Origin: Todiramphus chloris collaris
Lineage: Eukaryota > Chordata > Aves > Coraciiformes > Alcedinidae
Reading direction: 5' to 3'
Assembly: GCA_025345505.1 (NCBI GenBank)
Contig: JANVCC010000013.1
Location: 461,215 to 525,214 of the forward strand
DNA length: 64,000 nt
In this document: one piece after another, positions 26,598-40,400 of the stretch
Numbering within the stretch: position 1 is the stretch's first letter
Layout of the letters: every line of letters starts with the position of its first letter
Position numbers and translations under genes: made by a program
Notes under the pieces: generated by a model
The model's database searches: none
Told to the model about the DNA's origin: nothing
What the model saw: only the letters and a program-made list of their open reading frames with translations

Positions 26598-29500
26598 AGA
26601 AGTAAGATATAAACAGGGTTAAGGCCATTCATTCACAGTGGGCCTGCGTCTGTTCCTGTTTTGTTTTTCTTTTCCTCTCTGAGTTGAAGCAAAGCTGTTG
26701 ATGTGTATGGCAGTAGGCAATGAAAGGTGACTGTTTCAAGGAGGAATTTTTTACAGCAGATGTTTTTCAAATAAAGTGGTAGGTTTGGGGTTTTTTTTCC
26801 TCTAATGCTTTTAGCAAACTCTAAGGAAGTCAAAATCTGTTCTGAATATATAATAATTCAGCTTTGCAGAAAGATGTATGTATCTTCTGATTCTCTTCTA
26901 CTGTGTGTATTATTGGGAGTATTTTTCTTCTATCTTTTAATTACAGGGATGATTCTAAAACAGGATTAACTGGCCTTTAATGTTCCTTACCTAAGGAATC
27001 GGATAGCAATTAAGGGCTTGGAAGAGCAAACTGTTATTTTCTGAGCAGATTTTTTACTTGACAGAAGAAAACAAATTAATAAAAGAAAACAGAAAAATAA
27101 AAATGTCTCCCCAGATGTTGTATCTTATTAAGAATTAATAAATTTCTCTTGACAGCCTAATCACTGAGATCTATTCTATAATTTTAGAGTAGGTTCTCAT
27201 ATCTGAGATAGGTTGAGCTCCCCTGGAGTCCCTAAGTCCCTAGCAGAACACTACTAGAGAATCCTACTAGGAAGTGTGTCAAACAGGAGCACAGTGCTAC
27301 AAAACCCCAGTGACGATGACAAGTGTCCTAGCACCAGGCAGCTGCAAGTAGTGTGACTGAAATGTAAAACATAGCCTGTGGAACATTTAAAGTCTTCCTT
27401 CTGCAAGTGGTATGGCATTTCAAACTGCTTTAGGAAAATGAGTTAATTTAGACAGAAAGTCAGGTGGGGATTTTAATTCTGCAAAATATATAATAACTCA
27501 TATTACAATATAACCTGTACAACAGAACTAGTACCCTTCAGAGTAATGAATGAACAGAAACATGTATAGGCTGAAATTAGAAGACCTTCACATAGAGCAA
27601 ACCCTGAGTCCAGGGATTTCATCTGAAGCCCTGTGCACCACTTACATCTCTAAAGAATTAAGGAATCCATTAGAAAGCATCTGCACTGTCTGCAACAAAA
27701 TTTTTTGACCTGTGGTTGTTTTAAGTAGAGGACAAAATTTATTGGGTTGTGTTAGAAAGATCTTCTGAGTGGCAAAAGATATACATAACCATCCTGTATT
27801 TTGTTTCTGCTGTATACATTCAGAAGAGGTTGTCTTAGAATTTAATTACCCACTTAGAGATTCTCTAACTACAGTGCATAAATCTTTAGATAGGTTTAGC
27901 CAAGAAGCTGAATTTAATCTTGAGACACTGCAGTGATATACTACTCCACATACCATATTTTAATTATATAACCAGATGGTTAGAAACCAGCCTAATTGAA
28001 TTGTAAACACCTGCCTATTCCCAGATGCTGCATTCTTGCATAGAGATCATTTCTCTCAGAGGATTTTAAAATTAATCGTAAAAATGGCTATTACAATCAA
28101 CAGAGTTTTGGATTGCAGAGTTATGGACATCAAAAATGCCACCATCCTTATGAAGGTAGTTTTATTACAGTACTTGCATACTTTAATAAGTAGTTTTCGC
28201 TACCTAATGCATAGCCAGGCTTCAGTTTTCCAGTCTTAGAGAATACTTGGGCTCAGTGCGTTGGAAGCACAAAGCAGTGAAAAGCTGCAAGGCTCAATAT
28301 TGCTGGTGAATGGCTGGTGACCAGAGTGGACATGGGGACTGGGTGAAGATCCAGTGGTTTGTGTTGTCATGGCACCAGGGAGGAACACAAATTGTGGTGG
28401 AGGTTGTGGGGCAGCGTCCTGCTATTCTCAGCCTCTTTTGCAGAAGTTATACAAAGCTTTTAAGAAATGTTTTGTGCAGTCATCAATCGCTGATCACAAG
28501 GAATGATGGCTTGACCACAGTCCCACCTCTGCACGTTGCACAATAGTAGATAACAAGGTATAAATATTGCCTTGATTTCATACCCAAGCTGGGAATGAAA
28601 ATTCACAGCACCACATCCTAGGAAAAGTTCAACAGGTTTGTCCTCTTCATCCTTGTAGCAGAGACACCTTTTGGTAAGATTCATGACCTTAGCTACGCTG
28701 AGTGCTTTCCCATGAAATCAAGTTTGTGATTACAGTAGTATTTTATAGCTATATAGTTCGTGGACAGTTTAGTGCATTTATCATTGTCAATTTTAAAGAA
28801 TCTGTATATGTTGCATATAAATAAACTGTGCTATTCATGCACCAGACTGCTTCTTTTGAATGCGGCCAGACCTACAGAGCATGGACTGTTTGTGCAACTA
28901 TTTTGGGCATATAGTCACAGCAATAATTGGCCTATCTACTGAGGGATAAATCCAGCCACACCCAGCCCCTCTAATCTCTGAGGACCATCCGGAACGCAAG
29001 GGAATTCCACTGTTACCAAATTTATCCATCACTACATACAACACAATGCTACAAATGTTAACATTCAGATTTCAAGCAATCAAGGTAATTATCTGGTTTT
29101 GATTCACTCTTGCCTGGGAACTGTTTTCTGTTAACTTTACTCTATCTGAACAGTCATGTTGAAAAGAACAATGGAGGAGCCCCTGGATCCTAAAAGCAAT
29201 GAAGCAGAGTTATTTTCCTTGTAGACCAGGGCATTTTTACTTACAGTCCAATGCTGTGTTTCTCTACCCTCTAGTGGTGAAAACACATTCTCAGAAAATA
29301 AATTCAGTAAGCTTTAAAAACATAACCAAGATTTTAAACAGAAGATATTTAAGCGTTTGTAAGTTCTTAATGAAAGACAAAATCATGATCTACGTTGAAA
29401 TAGGATACCAAAACACTTAAGGTACCTAAATGTAATAGAATTCCACAGGAACCGAAGTTTCTACATTAACAAACCCAGCCTGGAATGAGGGCTGAAGTGC

Positions 29501-31310
29501 ATCAGTAGTGGAAAATGGATCATGACTCAAATAAAAGCTTATTATTTTTTCATAGAGTATTTTAACTAAGAATATCAGGTTGAATATATAATGCATATGC
29601 AACACGTTGTTAGAGACAGAAAACATTAAGGTTTATGCAAGGCATGTGGCTTCTAATCAAGACATTTGAGCATATGTTATAGTTCAATCAAATAAATGGA
29701 AAAATGCAAACTTGATTTTTATATAAAAAGTTGGGGTTTTTTTTTCCTGAAGATTATGTACAGAGGGTTTGTCCATTCTATTAGTTGCGATGTACTGAGT
29801 ATACCCTAGTTGGATTTATTATGTATTTTGCATAATTTAAATCCCTACCTGACTTTCTGGATAAATTAAGCCAACAAGCTGGGATAACTGAAATAACTAT
29901 CAGGCATATGCTATATACCCAAAATGTGTTAAAATTCTTAAAGGGTATAGGAACACAAATAATTTTATCTTAACTAGTTCTCTCTTATTTCACCTTCTTC
30001 AGTTGTTGCCATTTTAGGTAATTTCTGCCTTAGAGTTCATAATGTGTTGCAGTAAATGCAATAAAGTTTAGGTGATTGTTAATATCAGAAACTAAATAAT
30101 GAATAATAAGACTTCCTTATTGGTCTGAGCTTCTGGAAGCTGCCAATACACTTTGGATCACAGTAGCTACATTAATTAATGCCTGAAACTGTCACATAAA
30201 AGTATTACCAAACACTGTTCATGTAATCTTCTCTTCAGTGCATGAAATTGATTGGCTATGGTAATTATCACTTCTTCAGATACATTTTCTGTACCTGTTA
30301 ACAAACTAATTATCTCTGTAGCATAAGAAATATTCTTCTAATTACTGCATCTGGACCTGTTTTCATTGTTAATATTCTGCTTTTCATTTTCTTGCATGCA
30401 CAGATAGATGCACATAGTATGTATACACATATGTACCATAATGAAATACAGGAGGAAAATAATTCCCTTTTATAAGTGCATAAGAAATGTAAATCAGTTC
30501 AGACTTGCTAAGACATTTCTCTAATGCAGAGTCTGTAAAGGACAGAAGTGAATAGCTGTGTCATTCAAAATCCCATCTCTCCCATTAACAATGAAGGCAG
30601 CCTTCTGGGCAGTCTCCAGAAATTACGAGGAACTGCAGATGTCAGATCTGAGTCCACTGAAGTCAGAGTGACATTTCCAGTACTTTTATCTCTGTCTAGA
30701 GAAGTTGAGCTTCAAACCTCAGCACAATTCTCTTCCTTCTTAACCAGACTAGAAGAGAGTGGATGAAGGCAGAAAGGGAAAATAAGAGATGCAACGCAGC
30801 CCCAGTGCTGGCAAAGAGAGAGACATTTTAGCAAACACTGGGACAGCAGCTGAGTGAAAGACCAAAGGGTATCCCCACACAGTGGCATATGTAGGAAGGT
30901 AGAGCTGCATGGAAGTCAAGACTTTGCTCAGGAAGCAATGAATCTCCACGTCTTCTGCAGCCAAGTGAGCACTCAATATTACTAAAGACTGAAACAACAG
31001 GGATTGGGTCAGCATGTGCTGTGGGCCTGCAGTGGGGTAGGACGGGAAAGGGTTTGCAGGGGAAAGAAATCTGAGAATGAATGAGGAGCCTGGAGCCTCT
31101 TTGGTAAGCCTGGATGTCGATGTAGCCCATATTGCTGATCATCAAAAGCTAGGAGAGCCCCTAGAGACAAAGACTGACTCTGACAGTACAGCAGAAATAA
31201 AGTACCTGCTACTGCTGAGCCTTTATGGTTGGAGACCAGTTACATTATAAAACTACAAGAAAAACTCTCGGTTTGTGTAATATTTTGAAACTGGACAGTG
31301 CCACAATATA
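26598..31310. other. Intergenic DNA, no gene seen
   Basis: AT-rich sequence without a supported exon. The stretch 30120-30390 reads like slowly evolving non-coding DNA (ATTAATTAATG, TGATTGGCTATGGTAATTATC), but conservation cannot be judged from one sequence. Confidence 0.4.
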
Positions 31311-31413
31311 GGAAGGAAGGAAGGAAGGAAGGAAGGAAGGAAGGAAGGAAGGAAGGNNNNNNNNNNAAGGAAGGAAGGAAGGAAGGAAGGAAGGAAGGAA
31401 GGAAGGAAGGAAG
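31311..31413. repeat. (GGAA)n microsatellite with 10-base assembly gap
   Basis: Perfect GGAA units on both sides of ten Ns at 31357-31366. The gap has a fixed round length, so the real number of units is unknown and probably larger. The LPSF repeats in the minus-strand frames are translations of the microsatellite. Confidence 0.95.
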
Positions 31414-34400
31414 TCAGCCAGCAGTTTGTGGGAAATCTGATCCACTTCATTGGTAAATCCAAGCTAGCAAATTCCAGGATAAAACTAAAAATAAAGAGAC
31501 GTTTAAGTGAGTGCTATAGATAATAAATATGTGGCATCTAAGGTACAAGGAAATCTTACTTGTTTTCTGGAGAAGTGTTTTGCCAAGTATTAGAGAATTT
31601 TTCCTTATAAAAATGAAAGGGAATTCTAGTTCTGCTTCTGAAAATCTGCTTAATAAAATGCTAGCTGTAAAGTTACTACCTAAACTTCTGTAGAAAGAAC
31701 ATGAAAGCGAATTCACAATTTCAAAGACATTTCAGATACATATAGAAGGAGCAAAAGGTAATACTTTCTAATTACATTTGTGGGCATATTCTTTAGTGGT
31801 GACATTTCCCAAGTTACACTAGCAGTAGAATTTAATTCACTGGCCCTTAAAAAGAGGGGTTTGTAGTACTTAATTAAAAAAAAAAAAAAAAAAAAAAAAA
31901 GCCAGATAGAGGGAATGGGTAGGAAAATCAGACATATTAAAATAAAATGTACACGTAAGTGAAAAGGAATTAAATCTATAACTTCATAAACCTATAGGTA
32001 ATAGGCATAGAGAGAGCAAAATATAATTCTCAGCATTTTTATAAGGCTACAGATGCTAAATATATAGTATTTGAATCCTAGATCACAGCATGTAAGGTAC
32101 GAGCAAAAATTCCAAAAGTATTTTGGGTATGTTTGTATACTTACCTCCACCAAGCGTACAGATGTTGAAATGAGATGTTAGAAGAAGATACAGCACACTG
32201 ATGAATGATAAGCATAAAACCACATTCATTTTTGGAGCACTTAAATGGCATGGTGGTATATAGCATCAGACAGTCAGTTCTGCTGAAAAAGCATTTTGTG
32301 CCCCAAAAAAATCACTTCTAGCATTTTAATTTGTTTTAGCCATTTCTTTCCCACAATACAATGGCAAAAATGTATTTCACACCCTTGGCCAACATAGCTA
32401 CGCCAGCGGAAGTCTGTAATACAACCTTGGCTTAAGAATGTCATTGATATAAAAACATTTCAGGCCTCCTAATCCATGCTTTTGTTCTATGTAGACCATC
32501 ACAGCAAAATCTGTTCCTTTGTGGTTTCATTAAGAATTGTTCCCACCATTGATTTCTGGAGCAAAGTTGCATTCCCTGAGAGTGTAAACAATATCCCAGT
32601 GATGAACCTGCACTTCACCCTTCTGAAGTGCTGGAGCTACTCAGGTGCTCAACTATTGTAATTGAAATGGATGATTTAAGTGACATGATCTTAAATAGAC
32701 AAGAGGAATCTCTGAAATCAATCCTCAGTTCTGAAAGACAACTCTCTTCTGCAAGCTTGTAATACAAAAATACTATTTAAAAGGACTTTGATTTAACAAG
32801 AACTAATTTTAATGTTCTAGGTGAGTGTTCTCCTTTTCACTCTCCATTGTTTTTTTTTCAGTGGTGAGTTACAATAGGCTTGAAATCAAAACGTGTCATG
32901 GCTTTTGATATGCTAAATTCAGAAACTGCAGCTTGTGGCAGTTGCCAGAAAACTACTGAAGATAGTTTTAAGCCGACTTGTGAACCACAGTAACAAGGAA
33001 CAACATAAATCTAGAATAGTAACCATTACCAAAATGTACCCCAGCATTTCTTTTTGACTTTCCCATTGTGTCTGTTTGCAGACAAACATAAGTGTTGTTC
33101 TGTCACCTGCAAGTCATATGAAATCTATATGCAATGCTTTCTCTGTGGTTTGGCTCACAGTTTTTTAAGGAGTCTCAAGAGCTTTTACCTTTTAAGATTC
33201 CATACTTCAGTGGATGATGAATTACAGATTTCCCCTATCATGGGTTTAGATGATCACTTTCCAGTAGACAGACAAAGTGACCTAAATATGAAATACTCAA
33301 AGTTCATAGATTTTTTTTTACTAGAATTTTATATACTGTCCAGTTATTAACACCCATCATTATTAATTGCTAATTAATAAGCAACAGAAACTAAAGCCTC
33401 CTATGCTTCATCTTGAAAATCTTTGATAACGTATATTAGTAGAAAGACACTCCTGATTTCAAACTACTTGAATTTATAAAAAACATTTAAAATCTCTGAC
33501 ACCCTATGAATGCCTTATCTAGTTCTTCTTTAGTGACATTGGTGGCCTGTGTTTTTTCACTATGTTGTCTTATAAATTTTCATGCTGGCAAAAATATTTT
33601 GCAAAATCCTCGTAGTAATTTTTTCAGATAGTGTCTGCCTCTGTGAATGTATTTAGTATCAGCATCAGAAAGCAGTGTAAAATTAAACACTGTAGATTTT
33701 CAACCATCCGCTGTAGTTGGAATAGCACCCCACTGAGACTATAGCTCTTGGTTTCTGTAAGAACAGCTGCATTGGTGGAAAATTCATAAAGGAGCAGAAC
33801 ATAGGATCAGGTAATACCTTCAGATCCTCATGCACTATTGTGCTTTATCCCAGCCTCTTACAGATTTAAACACTTTTAAAGTGCAGGGGGTTTAAGAACA
33901 TGCTAAATACGTGCCTTGCTTCTACCAGCCATCAAAATAAAAATCTGTTTTGTGTATTTTACAGCTTGTTAGAAAAAATCCATGGGCTGGTGGGTTGTTT
34001 TTTATCAGATCTCTCCACTCCGTGTTGATCATATTACATATAAAACACTCTGGGTTTAGTCTTTAAAATTTTTAGTCTAAATTTTAGTCTTGCAGCCTCA
34101 ACTGACTTAAAACTGCTCTAAATCCATCTTTCTCTTCTTTCCTATTAGAACAACAAAACAAAACAAGCAAAATACCAAACTAGAAATATTTGAAATATGC
34201 TCTATAAATTTTGGTATGTACAGATGTATTCACACGCGTTAAGCTATCACTACCTTCACTGTGGTAGAAGGACAAGAGGACAAGAGACCACCTGCCTATT
34301 ATTAACTTACATGTGACTGGTCCTAAAAATCAATATCCATGCAGAGTGCCATGGATGCATACATGGCCTGCACTGCCCAGAGAGGTTGACAGCACAAGTG

Positions 34401-37130
34401 ATGATAGGGTGCATAGAGGAGGTGGGTGCCCCTGTAGAGCAGCATACAGAGAAGTGGCCACCTCTATGGGACAACAGGGTTATGCACTCCTAAGTGGGAA
34501 GAAGCCAAGAAAACAAAGAAGCTGTAAACCTGTGACAAAAAAAAGTTCAGGACCAAAAAGCAGCAGAAGGGCCTTGGGATTCTTAATTAAACACCACAGG
34601 AAGAAGACGACTATTTCTTTTCCACTAAAGATCATCCACAGCAATTCTTTCTGAGCTGCAGAGAGTGGTCATGGCCCTTTTTTGCTTTTAACTACCTTAT
34701 AACAAGCTATAAGGTACTCTGAAGTGCTCCTTATACACCTTATTCATGACTTTAAATTAAAAAAAAAAAAATCCACCAAAAATCATGGGAGCAAGATTCA
34801 GGGAAAAAAAGGTTTCCATTTTTTAACTAAGTTCCCATCCCACTCTGCTGAAGAGTTATATCATACCCACATGCAGGTTCCTGGCCCCTACCATTTACAC
34901 TGGACAATGTAGGCTGCTGTGTTTAGACAGCACAGCAAACATTTTTTTTAAAAAATGGAAACAAACACCAATTTTTAGATTTCCTTGAGAGGTTAGATGG
35001 TGTGTAAGTAATCTGAATCGTTCTCTGAGACTTGTGAGCAGCAGACTTCTAAGTCAAGCCTTAGGCAGGAATTGGAGAATCTGAATCACTATTTAACCCA
35101 CACCAGGAGTGCCCTTTTGAAGTGACTCTCTCGCTCATCCCCCATTTACTGCACTTTAGCTAACACTGCAAAGCAGTCCTGGAATGCACAAACCAGGTTC
35201 CTTCCTGGTGTTGCAAACCTGGATTACATGCTCCAAGACAACAGGTAAGGCTCTGCAACTGTTCTTGAGCATTCAGGCCTTGAAGACCTAGTGTAAATCA
35301 GAGTTCAGAGAAATATCACCATTTTATATCCTTGTGCAATGACTTTTAGAAAGGTAGAATGTGAATCACATGTTCTCTGAAACGTAACAAGATTTCAAAA
35401 ATAAATTAGTCACTAGAGGGAGTCTCTTAATCATCATATTCTACTATCAAACCCCTTCTATCTTGAGCCTTCAATTTTTAAGATGTTGAAGTACTTTAAT
35501 AGCATCAGTGAATTCTACTTCCTCCAGTAGTCAGTTTAAAGAAAGCGAGGGTAATAAACAAGAATATGCAAGGCTTCTGCAAAATTCCACATTCATTCCA
35601 CTTTCTGAACAAATACAGACTTTATAAAGATTTCCCCACTGGAAAAGAAAAAAGGTAGAGACACTTAGTGCAGTGGCTGGGAACAGAATTAGGTTTGCCT
35701 AGACATCTTGCAAATGTCATCTTTGAGTGGCATCAGTGAGAGGGCATTCATCATTCTCTCCAGCAAAGATCAAATGGTAAAATAAGCACAAGTTGTCATA
35801 GTGAAAGTCTTTAGACCACAAGCACTACCCTCCTCCCTTTATCTTCCTTACACGACAGCTGCACTCAGGCAGTGATTCCCAGCAGACAGATCTCAACGAG
35901 TGCTACTTTCTGCAGTGATCTAGTCCAGTTCTCTCTGTGTTAGAAAGCTACATACAAAACAATGAAGACATGTTCCTGCAGTGTAACTGTATGCATTCCA
36001 TTTTCCGCTATACTCTAAATTTAGTAAATAACATAGCAGTTATAGTTGTGGTTCCCCATTACCAATGCTATAGAATTTGCAAGAAGTCCTGGGAAAAAAA
36101 ATCAAAAACAAAATACAAAACAACAGAAGAAAAATAGGAAAGCTATGGAGGAGACTCCAGCTGCAAGAGGGGCTCTCCCAGTCAGCAGGGCCTGTGATTG
36201 ATTGCAACCTGGACAGAAAAAACCAGCACCTTAGAAAGTCTTTCTTTTTAGAAAATATACAGCGGCAGAGGGCAGCAGACAACAAGGAACCCTACATACC
36301 TGAAATGAATCCTGAAGCGCTACAGGCACAGTGCAGGCAAATGGGAACTGGAAAGGTATAGACTGTGGTGTTATAACATGGGAGAGGATAAGGAAGCAGG
36401 CACTGAATAAGGAAAACCAGACACACCACTTCCCCTGTGTGTGTTGGCTGTAAGCACTCCAGGATGGAAATGTTGTGTGGGAAAGACCAGGAGAGGAGAG
36501 ATCACCTATGGTGCTGTAACTTGCCTCAGAGATGCTCCACTAGCAAATCAACCCGAGCACGACGGCAATTGGTGATGAACCATCAACTCATAACAACATC
36601 TCCCTTCTCTTTAAGACATAAGAACACAGGAAATTCTCTGAGATTAAAACAAGATTGCTTTTTCATAGTATCTCATGCTGTCCCAAAACAGTACAACAGG
36701 ACTCAAACAAGAAAAATCACGAAAGCCAACATGTAACCTTAATTTGTCCCTTTGAGTGATGACTAGGAAACAGGAAGCTCTCAGAAGTGAAGCCAAATGA
36801 CTCGTTTTCCAAAAAAGCAAATTCAGGTCTCTTGCTGGCATTTCCTCCCCACGCCCTAAAACTGTTTCTCACTGCCTGTGCAGTGAGACATGCCTTGTCA
36901 TTGCTGCAGGCACTTGGGGCTGCCATAAAGTGAAGATATCCACTCTATTTCTACAGACAAAGAATTGCTGCTTTGTAAGTACAGCAGTTTTCTGTTTCTT
37001 TTGGGGTAAATGAGGGGATGTGTATGGGAAACCGTTATTTATAGTGCCTCTCATGGGAGTATCTCAGACTTGAAGGAGGTCCTTCCCTTCCCTTGAGAAA
37101 ACATCGCTTGGGCAGGAAGCATTTTGGCTA
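31414..37130. other. Intergenic DNA upstream of the arylsulfatase, no gene seen
   Basis: Contains a 25-base A-run at 31876-31900 and smaller A/T-runs. Open frames at 33054-33350, 34313-34654, 36077-36361 and 36437-36736 have no recognised domain. No CpG-rich promoter is visible. Confidence 0.4.
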
Positions 37131-37380
37131 CATCTGTGGTGTTTCCCAGCCCGACCCTCACACACGTATGAATGTTACTGTTGTGCAAGCAGCGGCAGGA
37201 CGTGCAGCCTACGGGATTCTGGGATAAGTTAGACCATCCAGTCATTTGCAAGCTCCGGTATAACACAGCTTTCCTGTGGTGAAGTGCGCATGAGCAGTTA
37301 GGGCAGATTTAAGGACTGCCTTTGGAAACAGATGTTAGATACTGTGTTGTAGCAGCAGTAGCCGTGCGGAAAAATTTGGA
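37131..37380 (+). promoter_or_regulatory. Possible promoter/5'UTR of the arylsulfatase
   Basis: This interval is directly upstream of the proposed first coding exon and has more CpG (about ten in 250 bases, for example around 37150-37265 and 37363-37370) than the surrounding AT-rich DNA. No clear TATA box or start site can be assigned. The call rests on its position and mild CpG enrichment only. Confidence 0.3.
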
Positions 37381-37454
37381 ATGGTTTTAAGTCAACTGAA
37401 GATAAATTCATGCTTCAGTCCATCAGCTGCCTGCTTTGAGCGTAACTTGAACAG
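37381..37454 (+). CDS. ARSD/ARSH: Arylsulfatase candidate exon 1 (start codon)
   Basis: ATG with G at -3 and G at +4, followed by 24 codons ([24 protein letters not shown]) and two extra bases before a CAG/GTACTG donor. The left-over AG joins the single G that opens the next exon to make an Arg codon, so the phase fits exactly. The residues would form the leading part of a signal sequence, ahead of the hydrophobic run encoded by exon 2. The identification rests on phase, donor and start context, not on family similarity, which is low at this end in all members. An alternative start is the ATG at 40182, in frame through the exon 2 acceptor. Confidence 0.55.
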
Positions 37455-40400
37455 GTACTGTATTCCTCCTTTACTATGCTGGGAAATGCACAGGAAACTG
37501 CGGGCATTTGGAATTATTTGTTTTTCTTCTGTTGCTAAAAACGTACTACGGAAGTTTCTAAAAGGCATTTCCCTTTACAACAACATTCTTTTCATACAAG
37601 CCTGTGTATAAAGTGAGAGCTGCAGGCAACTTGTTTTCATGAGTCTGGCTTTTATAGTATCTGTATCAAGTCTACAAAACAGGATTTTTAGAAAATTTCA
37701 CAGACCAAATAGTACCAAACTGAGTGGAATTCCCTGTAAGACCTTTCACTGATTGTTGCCAAGCCAATGCCACAAATGTGTACTGTTCTTGTAAAAAGTC
37801 TTATTGCATCTAAAAGTATGAATATTTCCTCTTAAGCAAACAGGCTTGAATTCGGATTTCAGTATCTTGTATTTTGATGGAAAAGTAAAGACAGATTAAA
37901 ACAGTTCAATCAGTAAAGGAAAACAGGCAAATATGAAAGATATCCAAGCTATACCTTCCTGGATTATTTAAATGGATGAAGAAAGGGATAAAATCTGAAT
38001 TACAGGGGAGAGAGGGGGAAGGGTAAATAATAAGGGAGGGAGGGAGGGAGGGAGGGAGGGAAAGAGTTTTGCTTTAAACTGATTTCAAGTCAGACAGCAA
38101 AATGGACAGTTGGCTTGCAGTATGGCTTAAGTTTCACTTTGGCAGAAGTGGTCTCAAAGAGGTCCCCGAAAAGGCATCCCCTGAACTACTGCTGCCTGAA
38201 TCAGATGGGCACTTGCTGCTGCCTCGGCTGCCAGGGGCTGGGCAAGGAGCTGCACTGTCATGTGGGGGATCCCCTGGGGTCCCCCTGACTTCTCAGAAAG
38301 GCAAGGAACAGGGCAAGATGCTTTCACTGTCCCTCTCGTTCCCACCACAGCTGCTAAAGTTTCTCTGACAGGACTCCCATCACCTTTCACTAAGGAAATA
38401 GCTTGACAGGTATACTAGTCAGTTCAGTAACTGTTTTCTGGGTATTATCTTCTATTTTACAGGCAGTTTCTGAAGAAGCTCAGGCTTGAGCTCCAGGCTG
38501 TGCTTTGAGTCAGTATATCTCTACTGTAAAGTACAGGTAGTTAGTGACAACTAATTTCATTATTAAATCTGAAAATTTCCAACTCCCTTTTATTTCATCT
38601 ATTTTGGAGGCACACAGTATGTACATGTAAAATATGGCTGAGGTGTCCTCCAGTATCTTTCCTAGACATACTTAGAATGCAGCAAAGGCAGAAATCCAAA
38701 TCCAAAAGTTGAGTGTCTGCAGATAGTGATGCTGCACCAGCACTGGTGCTTGTAAATTAGCGTTCAGAGCTGTCTGAATGCCAATTCTCTAAGCACAGAA
38801 ATTTAAATTTTCCCATTGAGGCTTGTAGAATTGATGAATAAAATGTAAGAACTATGGATATTTATTAAGCTGCTAAATACTACCATTTCTGGAAAAGTGG
38901 AATCAATATAATTTATAAAATTAAGACACTTGGATAGTTCAACCAGACATGGGATAAATTTGAAAGGAGTCTATTTTAAAGCTTTTGAAACAAGGTCATT
39001 TAGCCCTTACTTCAAAGCCTTGAAACAGTTTGTCTTGTGCTGGAAGTGAAAGAGAAAGCCCCAGAGGAACCTTTGCAAAAAGCTGTGCAGAGTGGGGGGG
39101 AAAACATCACACCCCAAAATGTGACACACACAAAGAAGGAAAAAGCTCAGCACAGAGTCAAGCAGGAGGTCACAAATTCATTGTCTTCTAAAAAAATGTC
39201 ATTGTTGGAAGAAGATGACTGGAATTCTACAACTAAAGATAATTCTTACAAGCCTGAAAGGAAACTTGGAACTTTATGTGAAGAAGCAGCAGGATGCTAG
39301 TGTCTCTGTGATTACAGAAAAATAAATTGTATTCAGGACTGGATTTCAAAAAGCTCTTCTCTTTCTTTCTGAACAGTAAGTATTTTTCATACAGCTGAGT
39401 CATGTAACAAAAGCGAATTATTTTGCTATTTTAAGATAAACTTCTCTACAGAAAAATTAAGAAGTGAAGTACTAAAAATAAAAATAACATTAATGTCTTT
39501 ACTCCTCTTCATTTAGGGTCTGATCTGAGATGCATTGAAGTAAATTTCAACAGAGAATGTTGATAGGCTTTAATTAAGTTTTTTTATCTAATTTTATTGT
39601 AATGACTACTAGGAAGATGCAAACATGATAAGGCTCTCTCCCTTGGTTATGCAGGATCTGAACACTCCAAATGCAGAAATGATTTGGCAACTAACACTGT
39701 ATTGGTAAGAAAAAAAGTTCATTAATTATTTTTCTATTGTACTTAGATCTAAAGTGAGCAAAGTTTAATAATTACATAATACTGTATTATAAAAGAGTAC
39801 TGTTGCTTATCTACAAAGTATACTCACTATGTTCTTTTGTTTGTTTCTCTTGTTCTAACTTTTTACAACACAAAGGTCCCAGTCTGGGTGAGCAGGATGT
39901 CCAACCATGTTCATCTGTTTCATTCTCAGTTTCCCAGATCAACTTCTAAAAAACATCCCACTAAAGCAAAATCACTTATATGTCATATAAAATCCCAAGT
40001 AAGACTGCTCATAGGAAGTCTGGAAATAGAAAAGGAGATTTTAAAGTTGTGGTCCTGACATTTTCCTTTTTATGACATCTGTTTGGGTCAATGATCAAAA
40101 TTTGATAAACCCTCTATGCCTGGGCAGAATGGTCTGATCTGCAACTAAGCTCACACAGGAGGGTCTTCAGCTAAGTGCAGCATGAGTTATGAATGGACAG
40201 ATCACTGGCTTCTTTCCTTCTTCCTTTTCAGGAGGTCTCTGGTCACACCCCTGATTTTTGGTCTGTTTCTGCAGCCACCGCTTACACACCTTTCCATCAT
40301 CACACAGCCAAACATTGTCCTACTGATGGCTGATGATCTCGGCATAGGGGATGTAGGTTGCTATGGGAATGATACTATCAGGTAAGGAAGCTAAGCATAA

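Noticed and set aside
31245-31462. Minus-strand frames with LPSF repeats, apparently a repetitive protein
   Set aside because: Direct translation of the GGAA microsatellite across an assembly gap.
34313-34654. 113-codon open frame rich in Arg/Lys/Ser
   Set aside because: No ATG start, no recognisable domain, and no splice context; compatible with chance.
40182-40231. ATG at 40182 as the true start of the arylsulfatase, with a fair context
   Set aside because: The residues before 40232 would come from a classic pyrimidine tract ending in CAG, and the exon 2 boundary matches the family. Kept only as an alternative to the proposed exon 1.
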